NCBI RefSeq assembly: GCF_001908185.1
Contig: NZ_LGHM01000047.1
Coordinates: 101,671-165,670 of the forward strand
DNA length: 64,000 nt
Reading direction: 5' to 3'
Source: Bradyrhizobium sp. AS23.2
GTDB lineage: Bacteria > Pseudomonadota > Alphaproteobacteria > Rhizobiales > Xanthobacteraceae
Of this stretch, positions 37,595-45,205 are shown piece after piece. The stretch's first letter is position 1, and each line of letters opens with the position of its first letter. The position numbers and the translations under genes were made by a program. The notes under the pieces were generated by a model. That model made no database searches, was not told the origin of the DNA, and saw only the letters and a list, made by a program, of their open reading frames with translations.

Positions 37595-38320
37595 ATGTTG
37601 ATCACGGATTTCGATGCTCTGACCTTCGACTGCTATGGCACCCTGATCGATTGGGAGGGCGGGATGGTCGAGGCCCTGAAGGGCCTCACGGATCGCGTAA
37701 AGCGCCCGCTTACGCGCGACCAGATACTGGAGGCGCATGCGCGTCACGAATCGAGCCAGCAGAAATATACTCCGGCGAAGCGCTACCGCGACCTGCTGCC
37801 GATCGTCTACAAGCGCCTCGGCGAAGAATGGGGCGTGCACGTCTCCCACGAAGATTGCGTAGAATACGGCCGGTCCGTCGGAAATTGGCCAGCGTTCGAG
37901 GATTCCCCGGGCGCGCTGCAGTATCTGAAGAAATACTTCAAGCTCGTCATTCTTTCCAACGTGGACAACGAGACCTTCCAGGCGAGCAACCGCAGGCTCC
38001 AGGTGGAGTTCGACGCGATCTACACCGCCGAGGACATCGGCTCTTACAAGCCGTCTCACCGGAACTTCGACTACATGATCGAAAAGTTGGGCGAGATCGG
38101 CGTGGAGAAGGAAAAGATCCTGCACACGGCCGAGAGCATGTTCCACGACCACAAGCCGGCAAATGAACACGGCTTGAAGTCGTGCTGGATCTACCGTCGT
38201 CATGCCCAACAGGGCTTCGGGGCCACCATGAATCCGGGCCAGATGCCACACGTCGACTTCAGGTTCACCAGCATGCATGAACTCGTGAAGGCGCATCAGG
38301 AGCAACTACGGGTTAAGTGA
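37595..38320 (+). CDS. HAD-superfamily hydrolase annotated as haloacid dehalogenase type II
   Basis: A 241-residue HAD hydrolase. The nucleophile Asp12 is in FDCYGTLID, the motif II pair is S121-N122 in ILSNVDN, motif III Lys is K152 in SYKPSHRNF and the motif IV Asp is D185. At the position of the dehalogenase Asn that helps bind halide, the block HTAESMFHD has a Met, so activity on L-2-haloacids is doubtful and a phosphatase or other role is possible. AAGAGGAGACATTTTC precedes the ATG. It lies 144 bases after glutamate dehydrogenase, last gene in the island. Confidence 0.85.
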   Translation: MLITDFDALTFDCYGTLIDWEGGMVEALKGLTDRVKRPLTRDQILEAHARHESSQQKYTPAKRYRDLLPIVYKRLGEEWGVHVSHEDCVEYGRSVGNWPAFEDSPGALQYLKKYFKLVILSNVDNETFQASNRRLQVEFDAIYTAEDIGSYKPSHRNFDYMIEKLGEIGVEKEKILHTAESMFHDHKPANEHGLKSCWIYRRHAQQGFGATMNPGQMPHVDFRFTSMHELVKAHQEQLRVK

Positions 38321-38497
38321 CCCGACCAGCGCCGACAGCTGCTTGACTAGTCTAGGTAGATCACACCGAGCGTGAATACCGCGGTCCAGGGATCCGAAAT
38401 CGAGCCCGCCGTCGTTGCTTGGGTTGGCACTCGCGCCTTGGTTCTTGCGAGCCATCTGCTCAATTTTTTTTCGTTCGGAATAGCGGAAGTTCGCCAT
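38306..38497 (-). CDS. Short hypothetical frame at the island's right end
   Basis: A 63-residue frame (MANFRYSERKKIEQMARKN...) that overlaps the end of the HAD gene by 15 bases. The first 15 residues look like the start of a regulator or phage-type protein and the remainder is low in conservation signals. It may be a truncated gene left by rearrangement. No strong ribosome site. Confidence 0.3.
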   Translation of the reverse strand: MANFRYSERKKIEQMARKNQGASANPSNDGGLDFGSLDRGIHARCDLPRLVKQLSALVGSLNP

Positions 38498-38514
38498 GAA
38501 ACATCTGCTCCCCG

Positions 38515-38539
38515 ATACCAACAAAAATGCCAACAAAAC
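38515..38539. repeat. Third, diverged copy of the ATACCAAC...CCAACAAA motif
   Basis: ATACCAACAAAAATGCCAAC is related to ATACCAACAGGAATACCAAC found inside both 280-bp repeats (21329 and 38729). Here it stands alone 190 bases left of the right-hand repeat, in an AT-rich stretch. It could be a recombinase arm site or a decayed repeat fragment. Confidence 0.45.
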
Positions 38540-38652
38540 GGACGGCTGGGACGAATTTTTACGCGTGTTTTCAATGCGCTACGAAGACACTCTTTAAAAA
38601 TATGGAATCAAACCAATAGTCTAAGTTATTGATATTGTTTATTTTTTCAGTG

Positions 38653-38932
38653 TGGTGCCCCTGGCCGACAACCGCCTAATACCATAACCGGTTGAAAATA
38701 AAATCATTCTCGTCTTCGTATTCGGGCGATACCAACAGGAATACCAACAAACCGACGCGCCGATTAGCTAGCAAAAAATAATTCGCGGGCTCCTTGGCAG
38801 CAGGCATGCACCATGCCGTTTCGGCCTGCACACTCGCTTTGACCGAAATCGAACCCAGGCTGGAAGCACCGCGCGATCACTCCGGTTCGTCCGATTTGTA
38901 CGCTACAGCGCGCGGCAGTTTGCGGCGGCGTC
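38653..38932. repeat. Right 280-bp direct repeat flanking the 17-kb island
   Basis: Gap-free partner of 21253-21532. Left of it is an AT-rich non-coding stretch (38540-38652) unlike the rest of the window; right of it is the mutase remnant at 39005. The repeat boundary is sharp on the left (TGGTGCCCC follows unrelated sequence in each copy) and on the right, where similarity stops after GGCGTC. Confidence 0.85.
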
Positions 38933-39004
38933 AGAAGGCCTTTTGTTTGGCACTGCAGGCGATTAGACCAACGCATCCGGGGCAATTGCGCCACGCTTAA
39001 AACG

Positions 39005-39178
39005 ATGGGGGGAGGTAACATCATCGTCGTTTGCGGCGGAGTGGTGCCACGCCAGGACTACGATGAGCTATCTCGCATCGGGGTAGGCGCCGAATTCGGG
39101 CCCGGCACGAATGTACTCGAAGCCGCCCGAGCTATTGTCGATCTCGTCGAGGGCAGGCGAACCAATCGCTTTGACTGA
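39005..39178 (+). pseudogene. 3' remnant of a B12-dependent acyl-CoA mutase (cobalamin-binding domain)
   Basis: A 57-codon frame whose translation reads NIIVVCGGVVPRQDYDEL and then GAEFGPGTNVLEAARAIVDL, the last strand and helices of the cobalamin-binding domain of methylmalonyl-CoA-type mutases. The catalytic barrel and the DxHxxG B12 motif are absent. The upstream sequence is the unrelated 280-bp repeat, so the gene is cut by the island boundary. An apparent in-frame ATG at 39005 is probably fortuitous. Confidence 0.72.
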
Positions 39179-39494
39179 GTCAGCAGGCCGTCTTCGGGGC
39201 GGCGGCGCCCGACATCTAGCTGTACCGTCTGACGTTCTCGATGTTTCAGTCCGTAGCGGTGACGGAGTCAGGCCTTCGTCGACAAGGATTGTGCGTTCGT
39301 GGGCATTCCCGGGCCGTAGCTCAAACGGTGGGTCTTGGTCTATGAAAGTAGAAAATGCTTTATCTTTCAATGGGGATTGACTGACACTCTCTCCGCCATT
39401 CGCACGATTTTCTACGCCAAACCGCGATATTGAACGATTTCGTGCGACAGAGCTACGGATAGCGATTTGCCGAGCCAGGGCACATATTGCGCCT

Positions 39495-39671
39495 ATGGAA
39501 TTATTCCCCCGGTTTGAAGCCAAGGCGATGACGAGCGGCCGCTGGTTTGTTTCGGTAATTACCGGGCATGGGCCGGATTCGCATGTCGGAGACTTCGCGA
39601 CCCACGAAGACGCCAAGAATTGGATTTTGACCAAATCGCGGTACTGGCCCGGCAAACCGGATACGCCATAG
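39495..39671 (+). CDS. 58-residue hypothetical protein
   Basis: A short soluble protein (MELFPRFEAKAMTSGRWFV...) of the kind built from a GRWFVSVITGHGP strand pair and a DAKNWILTKS helix; similar small proteins recur in Bradyrhizobium (from memory). Its TAG overlaps a GTG start in TAGTG, so it is translationally coupled to the next small gene. It is preferred over a longer antisense frame across 39068-39706, which has no domain pattern. Confidence 0.6.
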   Translation: MELFPRFEAKAMTSGRWFVSVITGHGPDSHVGDFATHEDAKNWILTKSRYWPGKPDTP

Positions 39672-39877
39672 TGACTGGGCGCGATAAATGGACGGTAGAC
39701 CTTCACTGCCCATGCTGTGGAAGGATCGACGTGGCGCGTCTCTCACAGGCGGATGGCTACGACTTCAAGAGGGGCGACACCGCTACCCGCGCCGATCATG
39801 TGCCGAACGGTTTTATCTGTATTGACCCAGAGACTAGCAACTTCCAATGCTCGAAATGTCAGGTGTCAATTCCGTGA
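39671..39877 (+). CDS. 68-residue zinc-ribbon-like hypothetical protein
   Basis: A GTG-initiated frame overlapping the previous stop by one base. It has a CPCC pair near residue 13 and a CSKC pair near residue 60, a spacing that suggests a small zinc-binding fold. The frame is open 51 bases upstream to a TTG, but the coupled GTG is more natural. Function unknown. Confidence 0.5.
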   Translation: MTGRDKWTVDLHCPCCGRIDVARLSQADGYDFKRGDTATRADHVPNGFICIDPETSNFQCSKCQVSIP

Positions 39878-40050
39878 TCCCAAACGCCTCGGGATCCCAG
39901 CCATTTCGCAAGGCGATCAGCTCTGCGGCAAAGCGCAGCAATCCTTTCACCAAAGTCGCGAGCGCTTAAAAGCAGAGCGTTTGGCGCGCCAAATCAACGC
40001 GAAGAATTCTCCGGAATAGGTGGCACTTGTGGGCTCTCCGGTGCCTCAAC

Positions 40051-40284
40051 CTAGAGCATTGAGAGCACGACGATGCCGTTCTCGAGCTGCCCCGAGGCGA
40101 GGCGCGCCCGCGCCATTTGTTCGAACTCGGTCCGATATTTATGAAGATAGCTGAAGGCTTGCTTCTCGGTCTGAAACGTCGTCGTAAGCCTGCAGATCTG
40201 TCGCGCTGCGCCGAGTGCAAGAGAAAAAGTGATTGTTCCGCCGCCGTCTGACTTCGCCCTACGCACGATCCGCCCCACTGGCAT
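40051..40284 (-). CDS. Conserved short hypothetical protein
   Basis: A 77-residue soluble protein (MPVGRIVRRAKSDGGGTITF...) with a beta-rich first half and a helical second half (FQTEKQAFSYLHKYRTEFEQ). The residue pattern is that of a real gene. A GTG 15 bases upstream is an alternative start. Function unknown. Confidence 0.6.
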   Translation of the reverse strand: MPVGRIVRRAKSDGGGTITFSLALGAARQICRLTTTFQTEKQAFSYLHKYRTEFEQMARARLASGQLENGIVVLSML

Positions 40285-40325
40285 GTGACTCGGTTTCACA
40301 ACGCATCGATGGTTGCCGGAATCGA

Positions 40326-40568
40326 TTATCGCGCCAACTTACTCCTGCGTTTCTTTAGCGGGGGCGTCGGCAACGATGCGCAAAGAGTTGCATCAGCGGC
40401 TTCCTTGGTCTCGCGGAGCTCTCGAAGTCGCGCCATGTTCTTTCGAACGTCAATGGCGTGCCTCTCGACATCCGCCAATGCCCGCGCACCCTCTTCAGCA
40501 GCCAATCGTCTCCGGTTGAAGCGCGAGATACTGTCGGGTGACGGCTCTGCTGATTTCCTGGCGCTCAT
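40326..40568 (-). CDS. Short helical hypothetical protein
   Basis: An 80-residue, strongly helical and basic protein (RRLAAEEGARALADVERHA then MARLRELRETKEA). Heptad-like spacing suggests a coiled coil. It lies between another short gene and cspA, all on the minus strand. Function unknown. Confidence 0.6.
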   Translation of the reverse strand: MSARKSAEPSPDSISRFNRRRLAAEEGARALADVERHAIDVRKNMARLRELRETKEAADATLCASLPTPPLKKRRSKLAR

Positions 40569-40665
40569 TCTTCATCCCTGTTTGCCACGGACAAAACCCG
40601 CTCAATCCGGAGATCGAGCGGGCAGAGCGGCCGTTTCAGTACATCCGTGAAACGGCGCCGCAAGA

Positions 40666-40875
40666 TCAGGCCAGCGAGAGGTTTTCAGCGCTGACTTTGC
40701 CTCGCATCTTGTCGGCCTTGGTCTCGAAGTTGACCTTTTGGCCTTCGGCGAGACCAGCAAGGCCAGCCCGTTCGACCGCGCTGATGTGAACGAACACATC
40801 ATTGCTGCCGTCGTTCGGCTGGATAAATCCAAAGCCCTTCTGGCCGTTGAACCACTTAACGGTACCTGTCGTCAT
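40666..40875 (-). CDS. cspA: Cold shock protein of the CspA family
   Basis: A 69-residue single cold-shock domain that binds single-stranded RNA and DNA. RNP1 is KGFGFIQ and RNP2 is VFVHIS. The ATG at 40875 is chosen because GGAGA lies 8 bases before it; a second ATG two codons upstream abuts that site. About 430 bases of non-coding sequence lie upstream before the S21 gene, room for the long 5' leader usual in cold-inducible csp genes. Confidence 0.93.
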   Translation of the reverse strand: MTTGTVKWFNGQKGFGFIQPNDGSNDVFVHISAVERAGLAGLAEGQKVNFETKADKMRGKVSAENLSLA

Positions 40876-41309
40876 TTTCATTCTCCAAAGCGCACAAGCG
40901 CGTGCCGCGTGATTATCACGCGGTAACTTTCAACTTTGTCGATGTCTTTGGAAAAGGAGCCCGCGGGCGCGTTCAACAAGGCACAGCGGCTAATCGAATA
41001 CGGTCAATATATATGACTTTCGCATTCTTGCAAGGAAGGGAGCCGAAATAGTTTCGGTGATCACGTATGGCGCCGTTCGAAAAGCTTCGAATGGGTCCGT
41101 CGATGCGTGAGAAGGGCTTTATCGATTGACAGGGCCCCCGAGAGTGGTCACGTCGCTCCTACCGAACTGGATCGCCGTGACGAATACACCGGCTTGTTCG
41201 ATGCCGGCGAAGCAATACGCCGTCACTCTCATCCCACAACCGCAACGAGACTCCTGCGCAATTGGCTGCATGCAGGACTGCCGCATTTTGCAACCCAGCG
41301 GAGTTTCAA

Positions 41310-41588
41310 TTGCAGGTCCTTGTTCGCGACAACAATATCGACCAGGCGCTTCGTGTTCTAAAGAAGAAGATGCAACGCGAGGGCGTCTTCCGAGAAATGA
41401 AACAGCGGCGTTCCTATGAAAAGCCATCGGAAAGAAAGACTCGCGAGAAAGCTGAAGCTGTTCGCCGGGCCCGCAAGCTGGCTCGAAAGCAGGCGATCCG
41501 CGAAGGACTGCTGCCCGCGCCGCCGAAGAAGAAGCCTTTTGAGCGCAAGCCGCCCTTGCCGGAGACCACCAGCAAGGAACGCGCTTAG
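41310..41588 (+). CDS. rpsU: 30S ribosomal protein S21 (second-type copy)
   Basis: A 92-residue basic protein with the S21 signature [20 protein letters not shown] followed by [17 protein letters not shown]. The C-terminal Lys/Arg/Pro extension is typical of alphaproteobacterial S21. The TTG at 41310 is inferred as start because it lies at the usual first residue and GCGGAG stands nearby; the frame upstream is open but carries no similarity. It binds the 30S subunit near the mRNA start site. Bradyrhizobia usually have more than one S21 gene. Confidence 0.88.
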   Translation: MQVLVRDNNIDQALRVLKKKMQREGVFREMKQRRSYEKPSERKTREKAEAVRRARKLARKQAIREGLLPAPPKKKPFERKPPLPETTSKERA

Positions 41589-41771
41589 CCAATGCGATTC
41601 CGGGAGAACGCTGAACGCCAACGGAAGCGGGCTCTTCGTCTGGATCTAGACTGCTTGACGCTGCCTCTAACGTATTGCTCTGTCCTCGTGTTTGGTCGGC
41701 GAATTGAACCGGTAAGGTCTCACATTGCAGAGGATCGTTTGGGCGGTGCCAATTGTGAGCGATCGCAGATC

Positions 41772-42050
41772 CTATGTCCTGAAATCGATGCCCCGCAGCA
41801 CGATTCCCCGTGGATTGCCTTCAGGCTCCGTCGCTCGATACTTGCTGGCCGCGCGCGCCTCTATGCGGTCGCGTAAGCGGATGAACTGGGCTTCGCGCTG
41901 CTCGGGACAGACCTGCGGGCCGCGCTCGAGATAGTCCATCGCGGACGTCGAGATTGCGCAAGGAATTTCCTTGCCGCCGTCCTGCATCGAGAACAGGACG
42001 ATCATCCGGTCATATTCGTGGCCGATATAGTGCCCGCTCGTCAGCGTCAT
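41772..42050 (-). CDS. DUF1488 family protein
   Basis: A 92-residue protein with the DUF1488 layout: an N-terminal strand pair with IVLFSMQDGGKEIPCAIS and a C-terminal helix (REAQFIRLRDRIEARAASKY). GAGGAGTAAGTC precedes the ATG. The family is widespread in Bradyrhizobium and Rhizobiales and has no known function. Confidence 0.75.
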   Translation of the reverse strand: MTLTSGHYIGHEYDRMIVLFSMQDGGKEIPCAISTSAMDYLERGPQVCPEQREAQFIRLRDRIEARAASKYRATEPEGNPRGIVLRGIDFRT

Positions 42051-42125
42051 GACTTACTCCTCTGCATGATGGCTTCCTGGCGCAATCCTTGTTTCAACTC
42101 GTCGTTCCGCACGGCCTGACTTGTC

Positions 42126-42422
42126 TTACCCCTCCTCGGAGAGCCGGACGAAATCGTCGAGCAGCGCCGCCACCAGAGCGCGGTGCCTCGTGTCCTCAGC
42201 CGGCAGGCACGCGGCATAGAGGTTGAGCACATGCCGCGTCTTCACTGCGGCTTCCGGCCACGAAGCGGCGGGCACCGTCATCATGCGGTGTTCGAGCTCG
42301 GCCTCCCGCTCGCGCAGTTCCCTGACATGGGCCTCGACGTCGGCCAGCGCGCGACGCAGATCGGTCGCCTTCTGCGCCGCCATGCCGCGATGCTTGTCGA
42401 GATCGACCGGGTGGTCAGTCAT
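42126..42422 (-). CDS. Short helical hypothetical protein
   Basis: A 98-residue helical protein (MTDHPVDLDKHRGMAAQK...) with a RELREREAELEHRM coiled-coil segment. Its start overlaps the end of the upstream gene by eight bases. A longer frame is open upstream but that lies within the upstream gene. Function unknown. Confidence 0.6.
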   Translation of the reverse strand: MTDHPVDLDKHRGMAAQKATDLRRALADVEAHVRELREREAELEHRMMTVPAASWPEAAVKTRHVLNLYAACLPAEDTRHRALVAALLDDFVRLSEEG

Positions 42423-42681
42423 GGGCGGCGCTCGCATCCGCAGCCTGCGCATTGGCAAGATCGACCGAGCCGATCGAGAGCATCTCCATGGAGTCGCGGA
42501 CGCCTTCCGCGGGCACCATGATCATCGTAGCGATGCGGCGATAGGCCGAGAAGGTGAGACCCTCGATCGTCTCTTCATCGGTGATGACCTCGTAAACGCC
42601 AGCGGGCAGCAGCCGCTCGATGCCGCGGATTCGGAACGGATGCCTGAACGTGACGGTCTCTCGCCGTGAGCGGATGGTCAT
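42415..42681 (-). CDS. Conserved short hypothetical protein
   Basis: An 88-residue protein (MTIRSRRETVTFRHPFRI...) with a beta-rich core (GVYEVITDEETIEGLTFSAYRR) and a hydrophilic tail. A strong GGAGGAAGG site lies upstream of the ATG. It is co-transcribed with the next short gene. Function unknown. Confidence 0.65.
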   Translation of the reverse strand: MTIRSRRETVTFRHPFRIRGIERLLPAGVYEVITDEETIEGLTFSAYRRIATMIMVPAEGVRDSMEMLSIGSVDLANAQAADASAAHD

Positions 42682-42935
42682 GTACGCCTTCCTCCTACAA
42701 GAGGGGCCCCAACTGACCGGCAGCGACGACCATGCGCCCGTCGTACGGCAATAGCCAGCACATTCGTCATTGCCGCGCGCTGACGCCGCAGCGCGCTCCC
42801 TCGCCCATTTCGTTTTAGTGCTCGCTATTGGCCTGCCGCAGGCGTACGATCATCGCATCACCGCACTTCTCAACGGCATCGACCGGTGACTGAGGGTCAC
42901 GTGCGCTCCCGCCGACTGAGTTGCAGGAGCGTTCG

Positions 42936-43034
42936 ATGTCGCGTTTTCGCGCCTCGGAATGGATCGTGCCGCCGGTGATCGTTCCGCTGTTTCTTCTGCT
43001 TCTGGTGTGTGCTGCGGCTATTCTCAATGGCTAA
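42936..43034 (+). CDS. 32-residue single-helix membrane protein
   Basis: An ATG frame with AGGAG eight bases upstream. After a short charged head (MSRFRASEW) the remainder is one transmembrane helix (VIVPLFLLLLVCAAAIL). Its last eight bases overlap the start of the following gene in ATGGCTAA, so both are translated together. Function unknown. Confidence 0.5.
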   Translation: MSRFRASEWIVPPVIVPLFLLLLVCAAAILNG

Positions 43035-43374
43035 GGCAACGCGCGTGCCTTACCTGGTCACGGGAACCAACGAGTACGGCAGCGCCAATCTCGGCCGCGG
43101 CAGCGCGACCGTCGCACTGCGCCTCGCGCGAAAGCTGCTGCGCGACGGTTACATGGATGTCCGCGTCTGCACGCCGCGTGGGCGCGTTCTGCAGTCGGAT
43201 GAACTGGACGAACTCGAACGCCAACAGGAGATGGACATCGTGGCCAAGGGACAGCAACGTGGCAATCGCGAAGCCAAGAAGCCGAAGAAGGAAAAGGCCA
43301 AAGTGATCGCGGCACAGCCGAGCCGCAAAGAGGTCGCTTGGCAGCCGGATTTCGGGCCGGCGAAGAAGAGGTAG
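43027..43374 (+). CDS. Hypothetical protein with Lys-rich C-terminus
   Basis: A 115-residue cytosolic protein. The first 60 residues form a compact alpha/beta unit (RVPYLVTGTNEYGSANLGRG then VALRLARKLLRDGYMDVRVC), followed by a strongly basic region (REAKKPKKEKAKV) that could bind nucleic acid. Its start lies within the stop region of the small membrane peptide. Function unknown. Confidence 0.65.
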   Translation: MAKATRVPYLVTGTNEYGSANLGRGSATVALRLARKLLRDGYMDVRVCTPRGRVLQSDELDELERQQEMDIVAKGQQRGNREAKKPKKEKAKVIAAQPSRKEVAWQPDFGPAKKR

Positions 43375-43616
43375 GTAAAGGTCGGAACTTCCACCTGATC
43401 GCTTCTAAGCGAAGATAGACTGGGACTTCGTATCCGGGAGCCTTGCAAAGGCGATCGTAAGCTGACGCAACGCCGCCTAGGGCCGGCGACGTTGAGCCCA
43501 AGGTTGAACGTCGCTCGATTTCTTCGCGGCTCTCGCTGGAGACCGGACATGTCGTGCGTCAAGGACGCAAGCCTCCGTGTGTACTCGTATTCCGCTGTTC
43601 AAGAAGGGCAATATAC

Positions 43617-43988
43617 ATGAAAGTTCCCGCGCTATTGCAGGGTGAGTCGCGAACCCGTCTCCTTCAGGGGATCGCCCTTGGGGCCGTTGCGACCGTGGCG
43701 ATCGGTTTCATCTGGGGCGGTTGGGTCACGAGTGAGCGCGCCAGAATCATGAGTGTGGCGGCGGAGACCAGTGGCCGGATGTCTATTCTCGTACCCCTGT
43801 GCGTTGCCCAGTTCACAGCCGCGGACGGGGCAATCGCAAGGTTCAAGACGACCAGCGTCTATTCCAAGGAAAATCTCGTTAGCGAGACCGTGAGAAATGT
43901 GGCCTCGACGAGCATGGACTACTCGTTGGCCAAGGCCTGTGTGAGCGCGATCGATCTCGAACTCGCAAAGACAGCGACGAAGAGCTGA
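43617..43988 (+). CDS. Membrane-anchored hypothetical protein
   Basis: A 123-residue protein with an N-terminal membrane segment (GIALGAVATVAIGFIWGGWV, about residues 17-36) and a periplasmic helical domain. AAGAAGGGC precedes the ATG at 43617. Similar single-pass proteins are common in Bradyrhizobium. Function unknown. Confidence 0.65.
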   Translation: MKVPALLQGESRTRLLQGIALGAVATVAIGFIWGGWVTSERARIMSVAAETSGRMSILVPLCVAQFTAADGAIARFKTTSVYSKENLVSETVRNVASTSMDYSLAKACVSAIDLELAKTATKS

Positions 43989-44105
43989 GCAAAAATTCAA
44001 ACCGTGCGGCGAGATATCCCTACTGCAACAAGATAATCTTCGTCCATCATGCTGGCGTTCTGCATGAGCAGTCTTTGCCGAATTGGAAGCCGCAGGCGCT
44101 GTTCG

Positions 44106-44354
44106 CTATTTTCTCAGCCGCGAATCGACGAAGGTGTCCCAGGTGTTGCCGCAGGCCGAGCAATGCCAATGGTTGACAATTCTTCCGGTCGGCAAATGGG
44201 TTGATTTGGACGGTGCGGTGACGACATGGCCGCACTTGGTGCAGGTGTCCGTTCCCTGCGCGGGCGAGCGGCGACTTTGGTCGCCGGCCGCTTGTGCGGC
44301 CCAGCGACGTTCAAACCGGCGGTGAAAATGCAAGGGATAGACGAGAGCGTTCAT
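44106..44354 (-). CDS. Zinc-ribbon hypothetical protein
   Basis: An 82-residue protein with two Cys pairs, CTKCGH near residue 38 and CSACGNTW near residue 65, forming a zinc ribbon of the type that ends in a Cys-x-x-Cys-Gly motif. The ATG at 44354 has GGAG ten bases upstream. Likely a small nucleic-acid or protein-binding ribbon; function unknown. Confidence 0.6.
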   Translation of the reverse strand: MNALVYPLHFHRRFERRWAAQAAGDQSRRSPAQGTDTCTKCGHVVTAPSKSTHLPTGRIVNHWHCSACGNTWDTFVDSRLRK

Positions 44355-44631
44355 TGTTATGCTCCAATTGTGCGGCGGGAGCACGAACCTCTCTCTGTCA
44401 CCGGCGCCGATCAGTCAGGCCGAGCGATGGGTAGAATATAGTGCGTCAAAACCTGAATAGAAGGGCCCCACCGCTGTGCGCTGGCAAACCGGGCGGCAGG
44501 TCAGGCAGCTTGACCCTTACCATCCATCGCCCCGGCCGATGCACTGCATGCTGACTGTTCGGCATGGCAGCAGACGCCGACGTTCTAAAGATTGTGCGTG
44601 GCGCGGATGCGTCATGATAGGGAAGTCCAAT

Positions 44632-44823
44632 TCAGTCGGTCTTTTTCAAATAGCGCTTCTGTTTGGAAGATTGATTGATTGCCCATTCCGCAGCGAAGAT
44701 TGCGCCTTCACGGTCACTGGAAGTGCCAGTTTTCGGCGGAAGCCCTTCTCGCTCAAAGGACCATTTCCAGCCGAAGGGATTGGCAGTTTGGACTATTGTG
44801 TATTCGATACCTTGAAACTGCAT
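44632..44823 (-). CDS. 63-residue hypothetical protein
   Basis: A short soluble protein (MQFQGIEYTIVQTANP...) with a beta hairpin (WKWSFEREGLPPKTG) and a helix (EGAIFAAEWAINQ), the layout of several short Bradyrhizobium proteins. An upstream in-frame extension lacks similarity. It lies just past another short gene on the same strand. Function unknown. Confidence 0.55.
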   Translation of the reverse strand: MQFQGIEYTIVQTANPFGWKWSFEREGLPPKTGTSSDREGAIFAAEWAINQSSKQKRYLKKTD

Positions 44824-44833
44824 GAGGTGGCTT

Positions 44834-45022
44834 TCATGTCGTTTTTGGCGGACGCAACTCGCTCTTGGTCCATGATTGAAAGTCTGGGACCTGCATTGGG
44901 TCGATGTCATCGCACTTGATACACCGGAACTTACGACCGCCCGTCTTGGCGATCACGAAGTGCATCGGCTTGCCGCATTGCGAGCAGAGCAGGCGGGGAG
45001 AGTTTTTGGGCAAGCGCCACAC
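44834..45022 (-). CDS. 62-residue zinc-ribbon-like hypothetical protein
   Basis: A GTG-initiated frame with CSQCGKPM near residue 13 and CIKCDD near residue 34. The pattern suggests one zinc site. It lies ten bases upstream of the next short gene. The start is uncertain. Confidence 0.5.
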   Translation of the reverse strand: MWRLPKNSPRLLCSQCGKPMHFVIAKTGGRKFRCIKCDDIDPMQVPDFQSWTKSELRPPKTT

Positions 45023-45177
45023 CCTGGGTCAGGGCCTGAGTCTTCTGCTCACAGTCATCGGATAGACGCCCATATAAGCCGATGATGAAATCAGGCTAAT
45101 TGCCTTTCGTGACGGCTGCATCAACAAAAAAGGGACTACGTATTGATACGTAGCCGCCATTCCGGGGCGTCATGTGG

Positions 45178-45205
45178 TCAGGTTCGAGCCCTGGTGCGCC
45201 CACCA
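45178..45205 (+). pseudogene. Truncated tRNA: T-arm and acceptor end only
   Basis: TCAGG-TTCGAGC-CCTGG forms a fully paired T-arm (one G-T), followed by TGCGCCC, discriminator A and CCA. The matching 5' acceptor strand (GGGCGCA) and D-arm are absent upstream, so this is a tRNA 3' end, not a working gene. Such ends are what integrating elements leave at att sites. The amino acid cannot be identified. Confidence 0.7.

Noticed and set aside
39068..39706. 212-codon minus-strand frame
   Set aside because: Contains Pro/Arg low-complexity segments, no motif, and overlaps the better supported small genes and the mutase remnant on the plus strand.
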